Assembly (NCBI RefSeq): GCF_000948985.2
Contig: NZ_CP059733.1
Location: forward strand, 1,674,001-1,738,000
DNA length: 64,000 nucleotides
From: Thalassomonas viridans
GTDB taxonomy: Bacteria; Pseudomonadota; Gammaproteobacteria; Enterobacterales; Alteromonadaceae
Direction: 5' to 3'
Program-made: the position numbers and the translations under genes
Shown: piece after piece, positions 32,184 to 42,461 of the stretch
Layout: each line of letters opens with the position of its first letter
Position numbering within the stretch: position 1 is the stretch's first letter
The notes under the pieces: model-generated
Seen by the model: only the letters and a program-made list of their open reading frames with translations
Databases searched by the model: none
What the model was told of the DNA's origin: nothing

Positions 32184-35100
32184 GTGACAAGCGCTTTTAT
32201 ATACCGCCGTATTTTTTCACGGCTTTTTTTATGTTTTATGCTGTTAACGGGCATATTTTCCCTTTCCGCCAACGACACTATTCCCGAGCCGCTTGCTCCC
32301 TGGGCTCCCTGGGTATTTAAAGGCAGTGAAGCCCTTAAGTGTCCCTTTATTAACCGCACCGACTTTAGCAATCAGGCGAACCATGTTTGTGCCTGGCCCG
32401 GGGCGCTGGCTCTTGATGCCGGCGAAAAGGAGGCCAGCTTTAAGCAAAGCTGGCAGGTGCTGAGTAAAAGCCTGGTGCCTTTACCCGGAGATAATGACAA
32501 CTGGCCCCTGATGGTGACGGTGAACGAGAAAGCCCTGCCTGTGTTCCGCCATAAGGGCAGACCGGCGATTGAACTGGAGCCGGGAAACTACCAGATTAAA
32601 GGGCAGTTCCGCTGGCAGCAGTTGCCGGAAAGCCTGGCCGTGCCGGGAGCATATGCCCTGGTGGAGCTGAATGTTAACGGCCGGGCGGTGGCCTTTCCCA
32701 AACTGGAAAATAACGAGTTGTGGCTAAGGCAGCTGGATATTCGCCAGGAAAAACAAGACAGCCTGGATGTTGCCGTGGCGCGACGTGTCAGCGACGGTGC
32801 TTATATCAGGTTGGAGACTTTTGTCAGTATTCAGGTTTCCGGAAAAATGCGTGAGGTGGAGCTGGGTAAGGTGTTGCCGGAGGGCTTTGAGCTTATCGGT
32901 ATCAGCAGCGAGGTTTCTGCTTTTCTGGATGCCCAGGGGGTTTTACACGCCAAGCTACAGCCCGGCAGCTGGGATATTATGGTGAATGCCTACGCCCAAC
33001 CTGATTTGCTCACCTGGCAAAGGCCCGAATTAAACCCCGAGCAAGGCAGCCACTGGCCCAAAGATGAAATCTGGGTCTTTAGCGGGCAGGAGAACTTGCG
33101 CCTGGGTAAACTTAAAGGGGCACAAATGATAGATACCCGCCAGGGCATCATGCCGGAAGACTGGTATGAACTGCCCGGTTACCTGCTGCGAAGCGGTGAT
33201 GCCCTCAGTTATGATGTTCAGCACAGGGGCAAACCCGTGCATCTGGAAAACCGCCTGAATTTAATCCGCAGTTTATGGCTGGCGTTTGATAATGCCAGTT
33301 ATAACTTCAGCGACCATATTTCGGGTTATATGATCACCGACTGGCGCTTAACCATGCCTGAGCCTTTTTTGCTTGAGTCGGCAGAAGACAGGGACGGCCC
33401 GGTATTAATCACCACACGGCAGGCGGGTGAGCGGGGCGTGGAAAACCGCTATCCCCGGGTAGATGTAAAAGCCCACGGCGTGACCCAAGCCGATGGCCAG
33501 CTGGCGGTGACCGGCTGGGACAGTGATTTCGAGCAGGTTAAGCTGAACCTGAATCTGCCCCCGTCAAACTTGTTGTTCGCGGTTTTTGGCGCCGATTATG
33601 TGTCTTCAAGCTGGTGGAGCAACTGGTCTATCTGGGCGAGTTTTATTTTGCTGTTATCGGCGATTATCGCCGCCCGGCTGGTGAATATTACTGCCGGTAT
33701 TACTACCGCCCTGATGTTGCTGGCAATTTACCAGGAAGCCCATGCCCCTGTGGTGGCTATCATCAACTTGTTGCTGGCATTGGCCATTAAGAAGTACCAG
33801 CCTTTCGAGCGCCTTCAGTCCCTGGTTAAAACCTACTGGGCCTTGAGTGTGGCGCTTATTGCCGGCACCTTGTTATTCTTCTGCGCCGTTCAGTTGCGTA
33901 TTGTGCTACATCCCCAGCTGGACCCGGGCAATAGTGCCGGAAGGATCATGCAAGTGGAGAAAAGCCTGCAACGCGATTATATCCGGGAAGAACTTGAACA
34001 TGCAGGGGAAGGCAAGGAATTCAAACAGGCGCTGCGCAAGCCTCAGGAGCCGATGCAGGCTGAAATGACAGATATGGCTGATGTTGAAAGAATGACAGTT
34101 ACAGGCAGCAAACTCAGATCTGTAGACTTGTTGATGGAAAGGTATCAGTCGGATGCCATGATGCAGGCAGGTTCGGGTATCCCCAACTGGCAATGGCATA
34201 GCCATCAGGTTAACTGGAGCAGTCCGGTAGCCAAAGGGCAAACGTTTGATTTGATAGTATTATCGAAAAACCAGTACCGGCTGCTGAAAGTTATCGGTGT
34301 GGTGCTGAGTTTGCTTTGGTTATATCTGGTGCTAAAAGATGTTATCCGCATCAACCCCGAGCGTTTGCAGCCAAAAGCTGCTGCCGCTTTACTGGCCTTT
34401 TTCATGCTGGTGCCGGGCTATTCACCTGAGGCGGCCGCTGAGTCGTTCCCGGATCAGGTGTTGCTGAAACAGCTAAAAGAGCGTTTGAGTGAAGCGCCGT
34501 TATGTACCCCCGATTGTGCGGTGATCAACCAGATGCAGGTGGATGTTAAAGCCAAGGAGCTGACACTGAAGCTGGCGGTACATGCCGGGAGCGATACTGC
34601 CCTGGCTTTGCCGCGCTCGGAATTTTGGCGGCCACAGATTTCTTCTGTGAATGGTAAAACGGTAACGGCCCTGGTTAAACGCCGGGGCTGGATTTATATC
34701 CCGGTGCAGCAGGGCATCACCAATATCCGTTTGAGCGGCCAGCTGGCGCCGGTGGATATTTTCCAGCTGGAATTTAAAGATAAGCCGCAAAGTATTGAGC
34801 TGTTAACTTCATCCGATTGGGACATAGTGGGTACTCAGGGCAACAGCTTAACCGCGAATACTTTGGAGTTTATTGCTAAGGCGCCGGTTGGGGCTGCAGC
34901 GGAGCAAACATCGTCACGTTACAGCAAACAGCCGCTGGTAAAAGTGATCCGGGAGTTATCCATAGATAAGGTGTGGCGTGTCAGCACCCGGGTGGAGCGC
35001 ATTGCCCCGAGCCAGGGCTCAATTACCATTTGGGTGCCGACCCTACCGGGCGAGCGTATCGGCAGTGAAGATATAGTGCTTGATAATGAAGACGGCGGGC

Positions 35101-36311
35101 AAAGCCGGGTGCAGGTGAGCATAGCTTCCGGGCAGCACGACTTTAGCTGGCATTCAACGTTAGAGCAGCACGAAAACATCAGTTTTAACGCCGGCAGCGA
35201 TAACGGGGTAATAGAGCAGTGGCAGGTGGTGGTCAGTCCGTCATGGCATACCAGGTTTTCCGGCTTGCCGGTGATTTTGCAGGATCAGGATAACGATGAT
35301 TATTTCCGCTATGTGTTCTATCCATACGGCGGTGAAAGTTTAGCTATTACCACCACGCGCCCGGTGGCGGTAGCCGGTGACGTGCTGGCTATTGACCGGG
35401 TGCAGTACAGCATAGAGCAGGGCAGCCGCACCGCCACCCTCGACTTAATGTTTGAATACCGCAGCACCCGCGGCGGTGAGCATGTCATCGACTTGCCGGA
35501 AAATTACCAGCTAAAAGAGATCCGCAGTGACGGGAAAATCATGAACCTGCAGGGGGAAGCAGGTAAGTTGACCCTGCCGGTTTTTCCCGGCAAGCACAAA
35601 GTACGCATAAGGATGCGGGCGGTGAATGAAGAAAGCTTTATGATGCAATCGCCTGACATTAACCTTAATGCTCCGGTGAGTAATATCTCCACCAATATGA
35701 ATTTAAGCCGGGAACGCTGGGTATTATGGACCCAGGGGCCGCTACTGGGACCGGCGGTGCTCTATTGGGGCGAATTGGTGGTTTTCCTGCTGCTGGCGCT
35801 ATTGCTCTCGCGGGTGAAGTTTTCTCCGTTAACTACCGCCAGCTGGCTGGTATTGGGATTCGGTTTAAGTCTAAACAACTGGGGCGTGCTTATGGTTATC
35901 GCTTTCTGGTTTGCTTCCCTGACCGCAAGTACCTACCGGCCTAAAGACATGGGACGGATATTTTTCAATGTCTCGCAACTGGGCTTATATGGCCTGTCGG
36001 TGATTACTTTGCTTTCCCTGGTGGCGGTGGTGCCCATGAGTTTGCTCGGCACGCCGGATATGGGGATTAGCGGCAATTATTCTTACGGCAATCACTTGTC
36101 ATGGTTTGCCGATAAGACTGATGGTGTCTTGCCCCAGGTGTCTGTGATGAGTATTTCCACCTTGTTCTACAAAGGCATAATGTTGGCCTGGGTGATTTGG
36201 CTCAGTTTCGCCATTGTCGGCTGGGTGAAATGGGCTTGGAAAATGTTGGGTAGCCAGGGTTACTGGCGCAGTAAAACCTTGGTAGAGGCGGGAGATACAC
36301 CGAGCACCTAA
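32184..36311 (+). CDS. Very large multi-TM envelope protein, conserved hypothetical
   Basis: 1375 residues. A signal peptide (LFLCFMLLTGIFSLSAND) is followed by about 440 residues of periplasmic beta-rich sequence. A cluster of four hydrophobic segments lies at about 475-590, a central linker reaches to about 690, and one TM helix lies near 705. A second hydrophobic stretch at about 735 resembles an internal signal peptide (LLAFFMLVPGYSPEAAAES). A second periplasmic beta-rich block of 420 residues and five or six further TM helices complete the C-terminus. The two halves may be an ancient duplication. The linker contains ERMTVTGSKLRS, like the N-terminal motif of TonB-dependent receptors. Function is not known. 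Confidence 0.7.
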   Translation: MTSAFIYRRIFSRLFLCFMLLTGIFSLSANDTIPEPLAPWAPWVFKGSEALKCPFINRTDFSNQANHVCAWPGALALDAGEKEASFKQSWQVLSKSLVPLPGDNDNWPLMVTVNEKALPVFRHKGRPAIELEPGNYQIKGQFRWQQLPESLAVPGAYALVELNVNGRAVAFPKLENNELWLRQLDIRQEKQDSLDVAVARRVSDGAYIRLETFVSIQVSGKMREVELGKVLPEGFELIGISSEVSAFLDAQGVLHAKLQPGSWDIMVNAYAQPDLLTWQRPELNPEQGSHWPKDEIWVFSGQENLRLGKLKGAQMIDTRQGIMPEDWYELPGYLLRSGDALSYDVQHRGKPVHLENRLNLIRSLWLAFDNASYNFSDHISGYMITDWRLTMPEPFLLESAEDRDGPVLITTRQAGERGVENRYPRVDVKAHGVTQADGQLAVTGWDSDFEQVKLNLNLPPSNLLFAVFGADYVSSSWWSNWSIWASFILLLSAIIAARLVNITAGITTALMLLAIYQEAHAPVVAIINLLLALAIKKYQPFERLQSLVKTYWALSVALIAGTLLFFCAVQLRIVLHPQLDPGNSAGRIMQVEKSLQRDYIREELEHAGEGKEFKQALRKPQEPMQAEMTDMADVERMTVTGSKLRSVDLLMERYQSDAMMQAGSGIPNWQWHSHQVNWSSPVAKGQTFDLIVLSKNQYRLLKVIGVVLSLLWLYLVLKDVIRINPERLQPKAAAALLAFFMLVPGYSPEAAAESFPDQVLLKQLKERLSEAPLCTPDCAVINQMQVDVKAKELTLKLAVHAGSDTALALPRSEFWRPQISSVNGKTVTALVKRRGWIYIPVQQGITNIRLSGQLAPVDIFQLEFKDKPQSIELLTSSDWDIVGTQGNSLTANTLEFIAKAPVGAAAEQTSSRYSKQPLVKVIRELSIDKVWRVSTRVERIAPSQGSITIWVPTLPGERIGSEDIVLDNEDGGQSRVQVSIASGQHDFSWHSTLEQHENISFNAGSDNGVIEQWQVVVSPSWHTRFSGLPVILQDQDNDDYFRYVFYPYGGESLAITTTRPVAVAGDVLAIDRVQYSIEQGSRTATLDLMFEYRSTRGGEHVIDLPENYQLKEIRSDGKIMNLQGEAGKLTLPVFPGKHKVRIRMRAVNEESFMMQSPDINLNAPVSNISTNMNLSRERWVLWTQGPLLGPAVLYWGELVVFLLLALLLSRVKFSPLTTASWLVLGFGLSLNNWGVLMVIAFWFASLTASTYRPKDMGRIFFNVSQLGLYGLSVITLLSLVAVVPMSLLGTPDMGISGNYSYGNHLSWFADKTDGVLPQVSVMSISTLFYKGIMLAWVIWLSFAIVGWVKWAWKMLGSQGYWRSKTLVEAGDTPST

Positions 36312-36681
36312 ACCATTCTTGTACTAATAACATACGGGCCTGAATGGTCCGTTTGTTATTTTGTCTTCCTTTTATCTCTTTCAGTTATTTGTTTCGCCGA
36401 AAACTTCTGCTTGTTTTGGTAGCTTTTACTCGCCGGTTCTGCCCAAAATGAAGCAGGGTTACGATTGCACCCGTTTTAGCCAGCAGCTGACGCCAAAGCA
36501 TAAAAAGGCAGAGGTACAGCTGTTTATATTAACGGTGTGCTCTAGCTTCAATGTATGACGTATGATTGCGCAGTTGTGATTCAGATATCACACCGGGCGG
36601 TAAAAAAGTGATCTGAAATTGAATATGGCTGCTAAGCTGATTTCAGTTGGTTTACCGTGACAACTATTCAGGAAAAGATGT
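36312..36681. other. Intergenic region upstream of the stand-alone rtcB
   Basis: It begins with a strong terminator (36326-36365) and should contain the rtcB promoter. A 65-codon plus-strand frame at 36361-36558 has no ribosome site. No sigma-54 type element was recognised. Confidence 0.5.
36326..36365 (+). terminator. Rho-independent terminator
   Basis: AATAACA-T-ACGGGCC pairs with GGTCCGT-T-TGTTATT around TGAAT, followed by TTGT. The A-rich left arm makes it potentially bidirectional. Confidence 0.75.
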
Positions 36682-37905
36682 ATGGATAAGAATTACAACC
36701 TTATTGAAGAACAGGGGCATGCAAGCATCAAGGCATGGACCAAAGGGGTAGTGTTTGAGGGAAAGGCACAGCAACAGCTTAAAAATATTGCCGCTATGTC
36801 TATAGTGCATTCTCATATTGCCGTGATGCCGGATGTGCATTTAGGCAAAGGGGCCACCATAGGCAGCGTGATCCCTTCGGTTGATGCGGTGATCCCAGCG
36901 GCGGTAGGTGTGGATATAGGTTGCGGTATGGTGGCAGTAAAAACCAGTTTGCGGGCGGAGCACCTGCCGGATAATCTCAGTGGGATCAGGCATGCTTTTG
37001 AATCTGCCGTGCCCCATGGCAGAACCAGCGGTGGTGGCAGGGCCGACCGGGGCGCCTGGCGTAACATTCCTCAGCTGGTAGCAGGAGAATGGTTAAAGCT
37101 TGAGGCGCGTTTTGAGCATATCTGCAGGAAACACCCGGTTATCAAAAAAAGCAACCATGTCAATCACCTGGGAACTATGGGCACGGGAAATCACTTTCTG
37201 GAGTTATGCCTGGACGAAAACGGCGCCGTATGGATTATGCTGCATTCCGGCAGCCGTGGAGTGGGGAATCGTATCGGCACCCATTTTATTGAGTTGGCGA
37301 AAAAAGAAATGCGCCGTCATCAAATCAACTTACCGGATATGGATCTGGCTTACCTGGAGGAAGGCAGCAAATATTTTAATGATTATGTTGAAGCAGTGGA
37401 GTGGGCGCAGGATTTTGCCAGGAAAAACCGGGAAATTATGATGATGAATGCGATAACCGCCCTGAGGAAGCAGCTGGGCGTTAATTTCTCTACGGCCGAG
37501 CTGGCGGTGAATTGCCATCACAATTATATTTCCCGCGAGCACCATTTCGGTAAAGATTGTTATGTTACCCGCAAGGGAGCTGTTCGGGCGCAAAAAGGAG
37601 AAATGGGGATCATTCCCGGCAGCATGGGGGAGCGCTCCTTTATTGTCCGGGGCCTGGGCAACCCGGAAAGCTTTAACAGTTGCAGTCATGGCGCCGGCCG
37701 GGTGATGTCGAGGACTAAGGCGAAAAAGGTTTATAACATTCAAGATCAAATCAAAGCGACTCAGGGAGTGGAATGTAGAAAAGATGCCGCGGTTATTGAT
37801 GAAATTCCCCATGCCTATAAAGATATTGATCAGGTGATGGCTGCACAAAAAGATCTGGTGGAAGTGGTGCATACCTTAAAGCAGGTTGTGTGTGTGAAGG
37901 GGTAG
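36682..37905 (+). CDS. rtcB: RNA-splicing ligase RtcB
   Basis: 407 residues. RtcB joins RNA 2',3'-cyclic-phosphate or 3'-phosphate ends to 5'-OH ends with GTP and Mn. The metal and nucleotide ligands are all recognisable: MPDVHLGKG, GVDIGCGMVAV (Cys), GTGNHFLE, HSGSRGVGN, and VNCHHNYISREHHFG. The guanylylated His lies in SHGAGRVMSR. It stands alone on the plus strand, convergent with the RNA-repair operon on the minus strand whose last gene ends 230 bases away, so it is a second, separate RtcB in the same neighbourhood. Confidence 0.93.
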   Translation: MDKNYNLIEEQGHASIKAWTKGVVFEGKAQQQLKNIAAMSIVHSHIAVMPDVHLGKGATIGSVIPSVDAVIPAAVGVDIGCGMVAVKTSLRAEHLPDNLSGIRHAFESAVPHGRTSGGGRADRGAWRNIPQLVAGEWLKLEARFEHICRKHPVIKKSNHVNHLGTMGTGNHFLELCLDENGAVWIMLHSGSRGVGNRIGTHFIELAKKEMRRHQINLPDMDLAYLEEGSKYFNDYVEAVEWAQDFARKNREIMMMNAITALRKQLGVNFSTAELAVNCHHNYISREHHFGKDCYVTRKGAVRAQKGEMGIIPGSMGERSFIVRGLGNPESFNSCSHGAGRVMSRTKAKKVYNIQDQIKATQGVECRKDAAVIDEIPHAYKDIDQVMAAQKDLVEVVHTLKQVVCVKG

Positions 37906-38110
37906 ATGGGTTTGAAATACTTATAACTTTACAAGCTTGGCTGATATTAACTAAGTTCTTCAGTCAAATTGGGGAATCCGATTTAATGTTTAATGACAAG
38001 GTTGTTAGTATATAGTACGAGAGTCACTTTGTAGTTTAAGTTGGATTCAATACCCATACCTTAAATTGGTAACTCTCTATTTTTAAATCGAAATGTCAGT
38101 TTCGATTGAG

Positions 38111-38140
38111 ACTTTTATAGTTAAAACTTTTATAGTTAAA
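38111..38140. repeat. Perfect 15-bp tandem duplication at the end of the HD/kinase gene
   Basis: ACTTTTATAGTTAAA occurs twice in succession. The second copy contains the stop codon of the minus-strand gene (TTA at 38136-38138 on this strand) and the first lies just past it, so the duplication affects only the 3' untranslated end. Confidence 0.85.
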
Positions 38141-39395
38141 ACTTACCGTTACGGGATAACACTCGGCCGTTTTCATCTATCAGTAGCATGCGGTGTGCTT
38201 CACTTAACTCCGGCCACTGTAATCGGCTAATTTGCCTGTCGATCACTTCATCCGCCACCCTGTGTTGTCGGTTACGGTTGTTTTTCCTCAAGGTTTTCTC
38301 CTGTACCTGAAAAGCGACAATTGTTACCAAGGCGTGATAATCCCGGCCTAAATCACAAAGTACTTTCCTGAAATCTTTTCTGATGTTGGTCGCATCCCAG
38401 ACGACATTTCGCTTACCGGCCAGGGCGGTTTTTAACCTGGTTTTTGCCAGTTGCAGTACCTGGCCCCGGCTTTTCTGGCACTCCCTTTTACCGTTAAGCT
38501 CTTCACGGATATCATCAAGGGAGATAAGGGTAAAGTCTTCAAGATTTTGCGCTATCCAGCTGGATTTGCCGCTGCCGCTGATGCCGCACATCACATACAG
38601 GTGACTGTAATTGCCGGCGTGTTGATAGGTTTTGGCAATGGCTTCATCAGGATGATAGATTTGCTTAGTTGCGAGTAATTGCAAGGCGTAATTATCCAGA
38701 TAGACTTGCTCACTTTTATTTTTTTTGACCTGAATACCGCTTATTAGGTTTTTGCCAGGATCTGTCTGTCCCCATAAATTGTATTCCAGGGCAAAGAGTT
38801 TAAATTCTTCCAGCAATTCAAGCTGATGGTTGAGATCCTGACAGACCCGGCCCTTTAAATCAGCTATTTCCAGCCAATATAACAGCTCCAAATCGGCATT
38901 TAGGGCAAGGTGCAGGTAATCGCCAAAGTCCTGGTTTTTTACCACCAGAAGTTTCGGCATCTGGTGATAGCCCACCAGAGCCATCACCTGGGCGATAACC
39001 GTATGGGCCAGGGGCAGCTCGGGTAACTTAAGGGCTAAATAGCTAAGCCCCTGCTGCTCGTGGCCGGTGGCGGTCACCCTAGGTATGCCGTTAATTTCTT
39101 TACGCCGGGTGGTAAGGGGTTTGGCAATATCATGCAACAGGGCTGACAGGATCAATACCTGCCTGGCCTCTCCTGTGATATGGCGGGCGTCTGTTGCCAG
39201 TAAATGATACATTTGCTTGAGCACCATGTCGGTATGGATGGCGACATTGCCTTCTGCGTGCCACTGCTTGTCTTGCTCTGTCTGCTCAAACAAGGCCAGC
39301 AGCGGCAGCAGGTGTGCTAATTGCCGGCAGCATTCGGCAAAATCCGGCGTTGTATCCCGGGTTAGGGCTTCAAGCCAGGCATTAAGTGTCTTCAT
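38136..39395 (-). CDS. HD phosphohydrolase fused to polynucleotide-kinase-like P-loop domain
   Basis: 419 residues. The N-terminal half is an HD domain: His residues in HAEGNVAIHTD, then LLHDIAKPL near residue 90. The C-terminal domain is a P-loop kinase (MCGISGSGKSSWIAQN near residue 270), followed by the Asp-containing SLDDIREE and a lid with VVWDATNIRKDFR. That combination is the 5'-OH kinase plus phosphatase pair of RNA end-healing enzymes; the HD half could remove 2',3'-cyclic phosphate. It overlaps the RNA ligase gene by 14 bases, so healing and sealing are coupled. Which half does what is inferred. Confidence 0.82.
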   Translation of the reverse strand: MKTLNAWLEALTRDTTPDFAECCRQLAHLLPLLALFEQTEQDKQWHAEGNVAIHTDMVLKQMYHLLATDARHITGEARQVLILSALLHDIAKPLTTRRKEINGIPRVTATGHEQQGLSYLALKLPELPLAHTVIAQVMALVGYHQMPKLLVVKNQDFGDYLHLALNADLELLYWLEIADLKGRVCQDLNHQLELLEEFKLFALEYNLWGQTDPGKNLISGIQVKKNKSEQVYLDNYALQLLATKQIYHPDEAIAKTYQHAGNYSHLYVMCGISGSGKSSWIAQNLEDFTLISLDDIREELNGKRECQKSRGQVLQLAKTRLKTALAGKRNVVWDATNIRKDFRKVLCDLGRDYHALVTIVAFQVQEKTLRKNNRNRQHRVADEVIDRQISRLQWPELSEAHRMLLIDENGRVLSRNGKF

Positions 39396-40020
39396 CTGCC
39401 ACCTCCTTAAGTTTGTTGGCTACCAGGGCGCTGTGCATCCAGTGTTTATCCGTTGTTACATGGTTGGTGCGCACCCATTTAGCAACGTTTTCAGCAAACT
39501 CCCGGTAGTGAAAACTGCCGCTGTTGCGCACCACATAACCTTCCTGGTTTCGGGTATCCAGTGATATCTCCCTGATGGTTTTTTCGCACCAGGGGCCGGC
39601 ATAAAGCTCTTTGGGCATATCCAGTTTGAGGCATTTAAACCAGGCTTTAGTATCTTGCCAGCTCAGGCACAGGTTGTTGTCATTCCATACCGAGAAGGCC
39701 ATAAAATAGCTGGGCAGCTCTTGGTAGGCGATGGCATGGCGGGCATAGAGGTTTTCACCGCAAATGCGCCAGCCTTGCGGGATCAAATAGCCTATCTGTG
39801 CCTGCAAGGCTTTGACCCAGGTTCTTGACGGGTGAAAACGGCTGTCGACAGATCTGGCATGGCTGAAATCCGTATATAAGCTGGTATTTTCGCCGTCCAT
39901 TTTTTCGGTGACTATCACCTGCTTATGACGGAAAAACGATAAATCCGCATGGCGGATATCATCGCTGGTGGCGCCCGGCGACCAGGGCAGGTGCGGCGTG
40001 CGCGGATATTTATGTTTCAT
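39382..40020 (-). CDS. ATP-dependent RNA ligase family (Rnl2-like)
   Basis: 212 residues, a minimal covalent nucleotidyltransferase. Motif I with the AMP-accepting Lys is TEKMDGENTS at about residues 38-47. Motif III/IIIa is at MAFSVWND, motif IV at EGYVVRNSG and motif V at AKWVR. This enzyme class seals 3'-OH to 5'-phosphate RNA ends. There is no specific C-terminal extension, so specificity may come from the kinase/HD protein encoded next to it with a 14-base overlap. The start ATG is 198 bases downstream of prfH. Confidence 0.87.
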   Translation of the reverse strand: MKHKYPRTPHLPWSPGATSDDIRHADLSFFRHKQVIVTEKMDGENTSLYTDFSHARSVDSRFHPSRTWVKALQAQIGYLIPQGWRICGENLYARHAIAYQELPSYFMAFSVWNDNNLCLSWQDTKAWFKCLKLDMPKELYAGPWCEKTIREISLDTRNQEGYVVRNSGSFHYREFAENVAKWVRTNHVTTDKHWMHSALVANKLKEVADEDT

Positions 40021-40218
40021 CAGGTAACTCCAAAGATTACTTTATTGTTCAGGGCCAAAGATAAACAGGCCCTAATTAAGGAATAAAAATTAAGAAAGTA
40101 ACAGGCGCAGTAACCCGTCCCTGCCCCTGATGAAGGGGAAAGCGTTGAGGTTTACTGCGCGGCGATGGCATTACATGATGTTCTCCGTTAAATAATATCT
40201 TTATGGTTTAAGGTTTTG

Positions 40219-40845
40219 TTACTCTATCCGGATGAAGGCTTCACCTTTAAAGGTTTTCACCGGGTTGCCCCTTTGCAAGTCTAAGTGTTGCTGCCAGCGT
40301 GCCTGTTCCTGCTGCGACATTTGCTCTTGCTTAAGCAGAGCCAGCTTTTGCCCTATCAGGGCGCTGGCCAGGCGCTTATTGGCATGCTGGCTGCGCTCGC
40401 TTTGTACCCGCACCGAAATGCCGCTGGCGGTATGGGTAGCCCTTACCGCCGAGTCAGTGGTGTTGACATGCTGGCCGCCGGCGCCCGATGCCCGGCAGGT
40501 TTTAAAGCTTATGTGCCGGTCCAGGCTGGTTTCATTGATTTCGAACATTTGCCCGCTGAAAAACCAGTTCTTGCGCTTGTGTTTTCCGCGGTAGGGACTT
40601 TTACACACCCAGAGCATTACTCCCTGCCAGCAGGCGGCAACTTGTTTGGCTTTATCACCTGTAAGTTGCAGCAGCACAGATTGATAACCGGTATTTTCCT
40701 TGTTGCTTTCCTGTTCGATTATGTCCAGTTTTAACTGATATTGCCGGCATTCCTTTTCCAGTGCTTTGAGCGCCAATGTCACGGCGGTGCAGCATTCCTG
40801 TGGTCCCTGGCCCGCGGAGAGTTGCAGTAATATCATCCGGCGCAA
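40219..40845 (-). CDS. prfH: Peptide chain release factor homologue PrfH
   Basis: 208 residues, the short release-factor relative that lacks a stop-codon recognition domain. The catalytic GGQ is in [19 protein letters not shown], and the tail carries the basic [13 protein letters not shown] typical of class I release factors. PrfH acts together with RtcB2 to rescue and repair ribosomes cut in the 16S decoding centre. It overlaps the upstream rtcB2 gene by 13 bases, the usual arrangement of that module. The protein is cytosolic. Confidence 0.92.
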   Translation of the reverse strand: MRRMILLQLSAGQGPQECCTAVTLALKALEKECRQYQLKLDIIEQESNKENTGYQSVLLQLTGDKAKQVAACWQGVMLWVCKSPYRGKHKRKNWFFSGQMFEINETSLDRHISFKTCRASGAGGQHVNTTDSAVRATHTASGISVRVQSERSQHANKRLASALIGQKLALLKQEQMSQQEQARWQQHLDLQRGNPVKTFKGEAFIRIE

Positions 40846-41984
40846 TCTCCATGGGTTTTAAAGGTTAATACCGGGCGTAACCTGGCGATCACTTCCACCA
40901 GGCCGGCATCCGCCATATCGCTAACGACAGACTGGCACTTTTTATAGGCCTGGGGGGCTTCATCATAAAGCAGCTCTTTATTGCCACAGATCACCCGGCT
41001 GCCTAATGGTGTCTGGTATAAGTCGTCCTTTTTATATTTGTGGCTGAGCCGCCCCTGGCATTCGCCCCGCCTCCACTTGCGCCCTGCGCCGTGGGCGAGC
41101 GAATATAAACTCTTGTCCGAGGGCAGGGGCCTTACCAGGTAGGTGTAATCGCCGCGTGACCCCGGAATAACGACATAACCGGCATCGCTTGGTGTCGCGC
41201 CTTTGCGGTGCAGGTAGCCGTTCTGGTTATCCAGAGTTTTAGCCGTCACCAGATTATGGTTAATGTCTAAAATCATCTGGCCGTCTGCCTTGCCCGCTTC
41301 AAGAAAGCGCCGGGCGATGAACTCCCGGTTAAGCTCGGCCCAGCGCACCGCTTCGTCATGTTGCTGTAGATAACGCTGGGCATTTTCGCTGCCCGCATTC
41401 AGGCCGGTATGGTTAAACTGCCTGATATGTTCGACTAAAATGGACTGCCCTAAGCCCCTGGAGCCTGAATGGACCAGGAGTTGCAGCTGCTTTTTGTCCA
41501 GGCCCAGAGCGCTGAGGGCATCGGTATCATAAACCTGGTCTATTGCCTGAAACTCGGTGAAGTGATTACCGCCGCCGATAGTACCCAGCGATAAATCAAA
41601 GCTGTGGTTGGTGATGTTTTTCTCTTTTTTACGCTCTGCTACCAACTCGCACCAGCTGTCATCCAACGGGGCTTCAACCCGGGCAAATTTTTTCGCAAAC
41701 TTATCCAGGTTGATTTTGCTGACTTTCAGTGAGCTTTGCCAAAGGGACATGCCGCAACCGATGTCATTGCCCACCAGCGCCGGATAGATTTTATCCCGGG
41801 TGTAAAAAGCTGCTCCTATCGGATATCCCCGGCCGGGATGCAAGTCCGGCATTCCGGCGACACGCACCATACCGTCAAGTTCGGCTGTTTTTTTAAGTTG
41901 TTGTATTGCTGCACCTTCGATCCAGGTTTGTTCGGATGCGATCAAAGATACCTGTTCAGTAATTGTTTGGACGTTTGTGTCCAT
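40833..41984 (-). CDS. rtcB2: RtcB2, release-factor-H-coupled RNA ligase
   Basis: 383 residues of the RtcB2 subfamily. It retains the family's ligands: [23 protein letters not shown] (Cys), [29 protein letters not shown]. The guanylylation site is in [12 protein letters not shown]. It differs clearly from the stand-alone RtcB at 36682, which has RVMSRTKAK after the HGAGR, so the two are not duplicates. Its direct overlap with prfH identifies it as the ribosome-repair ligase. AAGGAATTGG lies shortly before the ATG. Confidence 0.9.
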   Translation of the reverse strand: MDTNVQTITEQVSLIASEQTWIEGAAIQQLKKTAELDGMVRVAGMPDLHPGRGYPIGAAFYTRDKIYPALVGNDIGCGMSLWQSSLKVSKINLDKFAKKFARVEAPLDDSWCELVAERKKEKNITNHSFDLSLGTIGGGNHFTEFQAIDQVYDTDALSALGLDKKQLQLLVHSGSRGLGQSILVEHIRQFNHTGLNAGSENAQRYLQQHDEAVRWAELNREFIARRFLEAGKADGQMILDINHNLVTAKTLDNQNGYLHRKGATPSDAGYVVIPGSRGDYTYLVRPLPSDKSLYSLAHGAGRKWRRGECQGRLSHKYKKDDLYQTPLGSRVICGNKELLYDEAPQAYKKCQSVVSDMADAGLVEVIARLRPVLTFKTHGDCAG

Positions 41985-42461
41985 AGACCAATTCCTTCAT
42001 TTTTTATGTTGAAAAAACAATGAATGAGCAGGTCTGGCACCTCAGGTATGAGGTTGTCAAAGCGCCGGGAAACAGATTTTAATGGTTTGGTTAACTGCTT
42101 GCTTTAAAGCGAACCGAAAATAAGTTTCTTAGCGGTTAAGACCTGCAAAGGATAATGATGTAATTGTCATGATAATTTCTCCTCTACAGTTAAATGGGTG
42201 AATAAGGTGTGCGTTTATTACTCAAGGCAATGAACGGGCGAATGATAATGGCTTTCTTTTGATAAAGCAAACGCTTATCGAAAATAATCACCAAAAAACC
42301 ACCATGGTTAATGTTTTTTTAGATGATCGTCTTATGGCGAAAAAGGTTTGGAATACTATCGAAGCCTGTTTTATAACGATGGAGTTTTATATGTGCTGGA
42401 GCAGGAACCAGAGCTTAATTAAAGGCAAAGTTTTTCAGGCAGAGCATTTAATATGCCGCAA
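41985..42461. other. Intergenic region upstream of the RtcB2-PrfH operon
   Basis: It holds the operon's promoter region. A five-pair hairpin CCTCA-GGTA-TGAGG at 42040-42053 lies about 55 bases before the start codon, next to TTGTCAA, which on the minus strand reads TTGACAA, a possible -35 box without a good -10. An open plus-strand frame at 42259-42465 is not supported. Confidence 0.4.
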
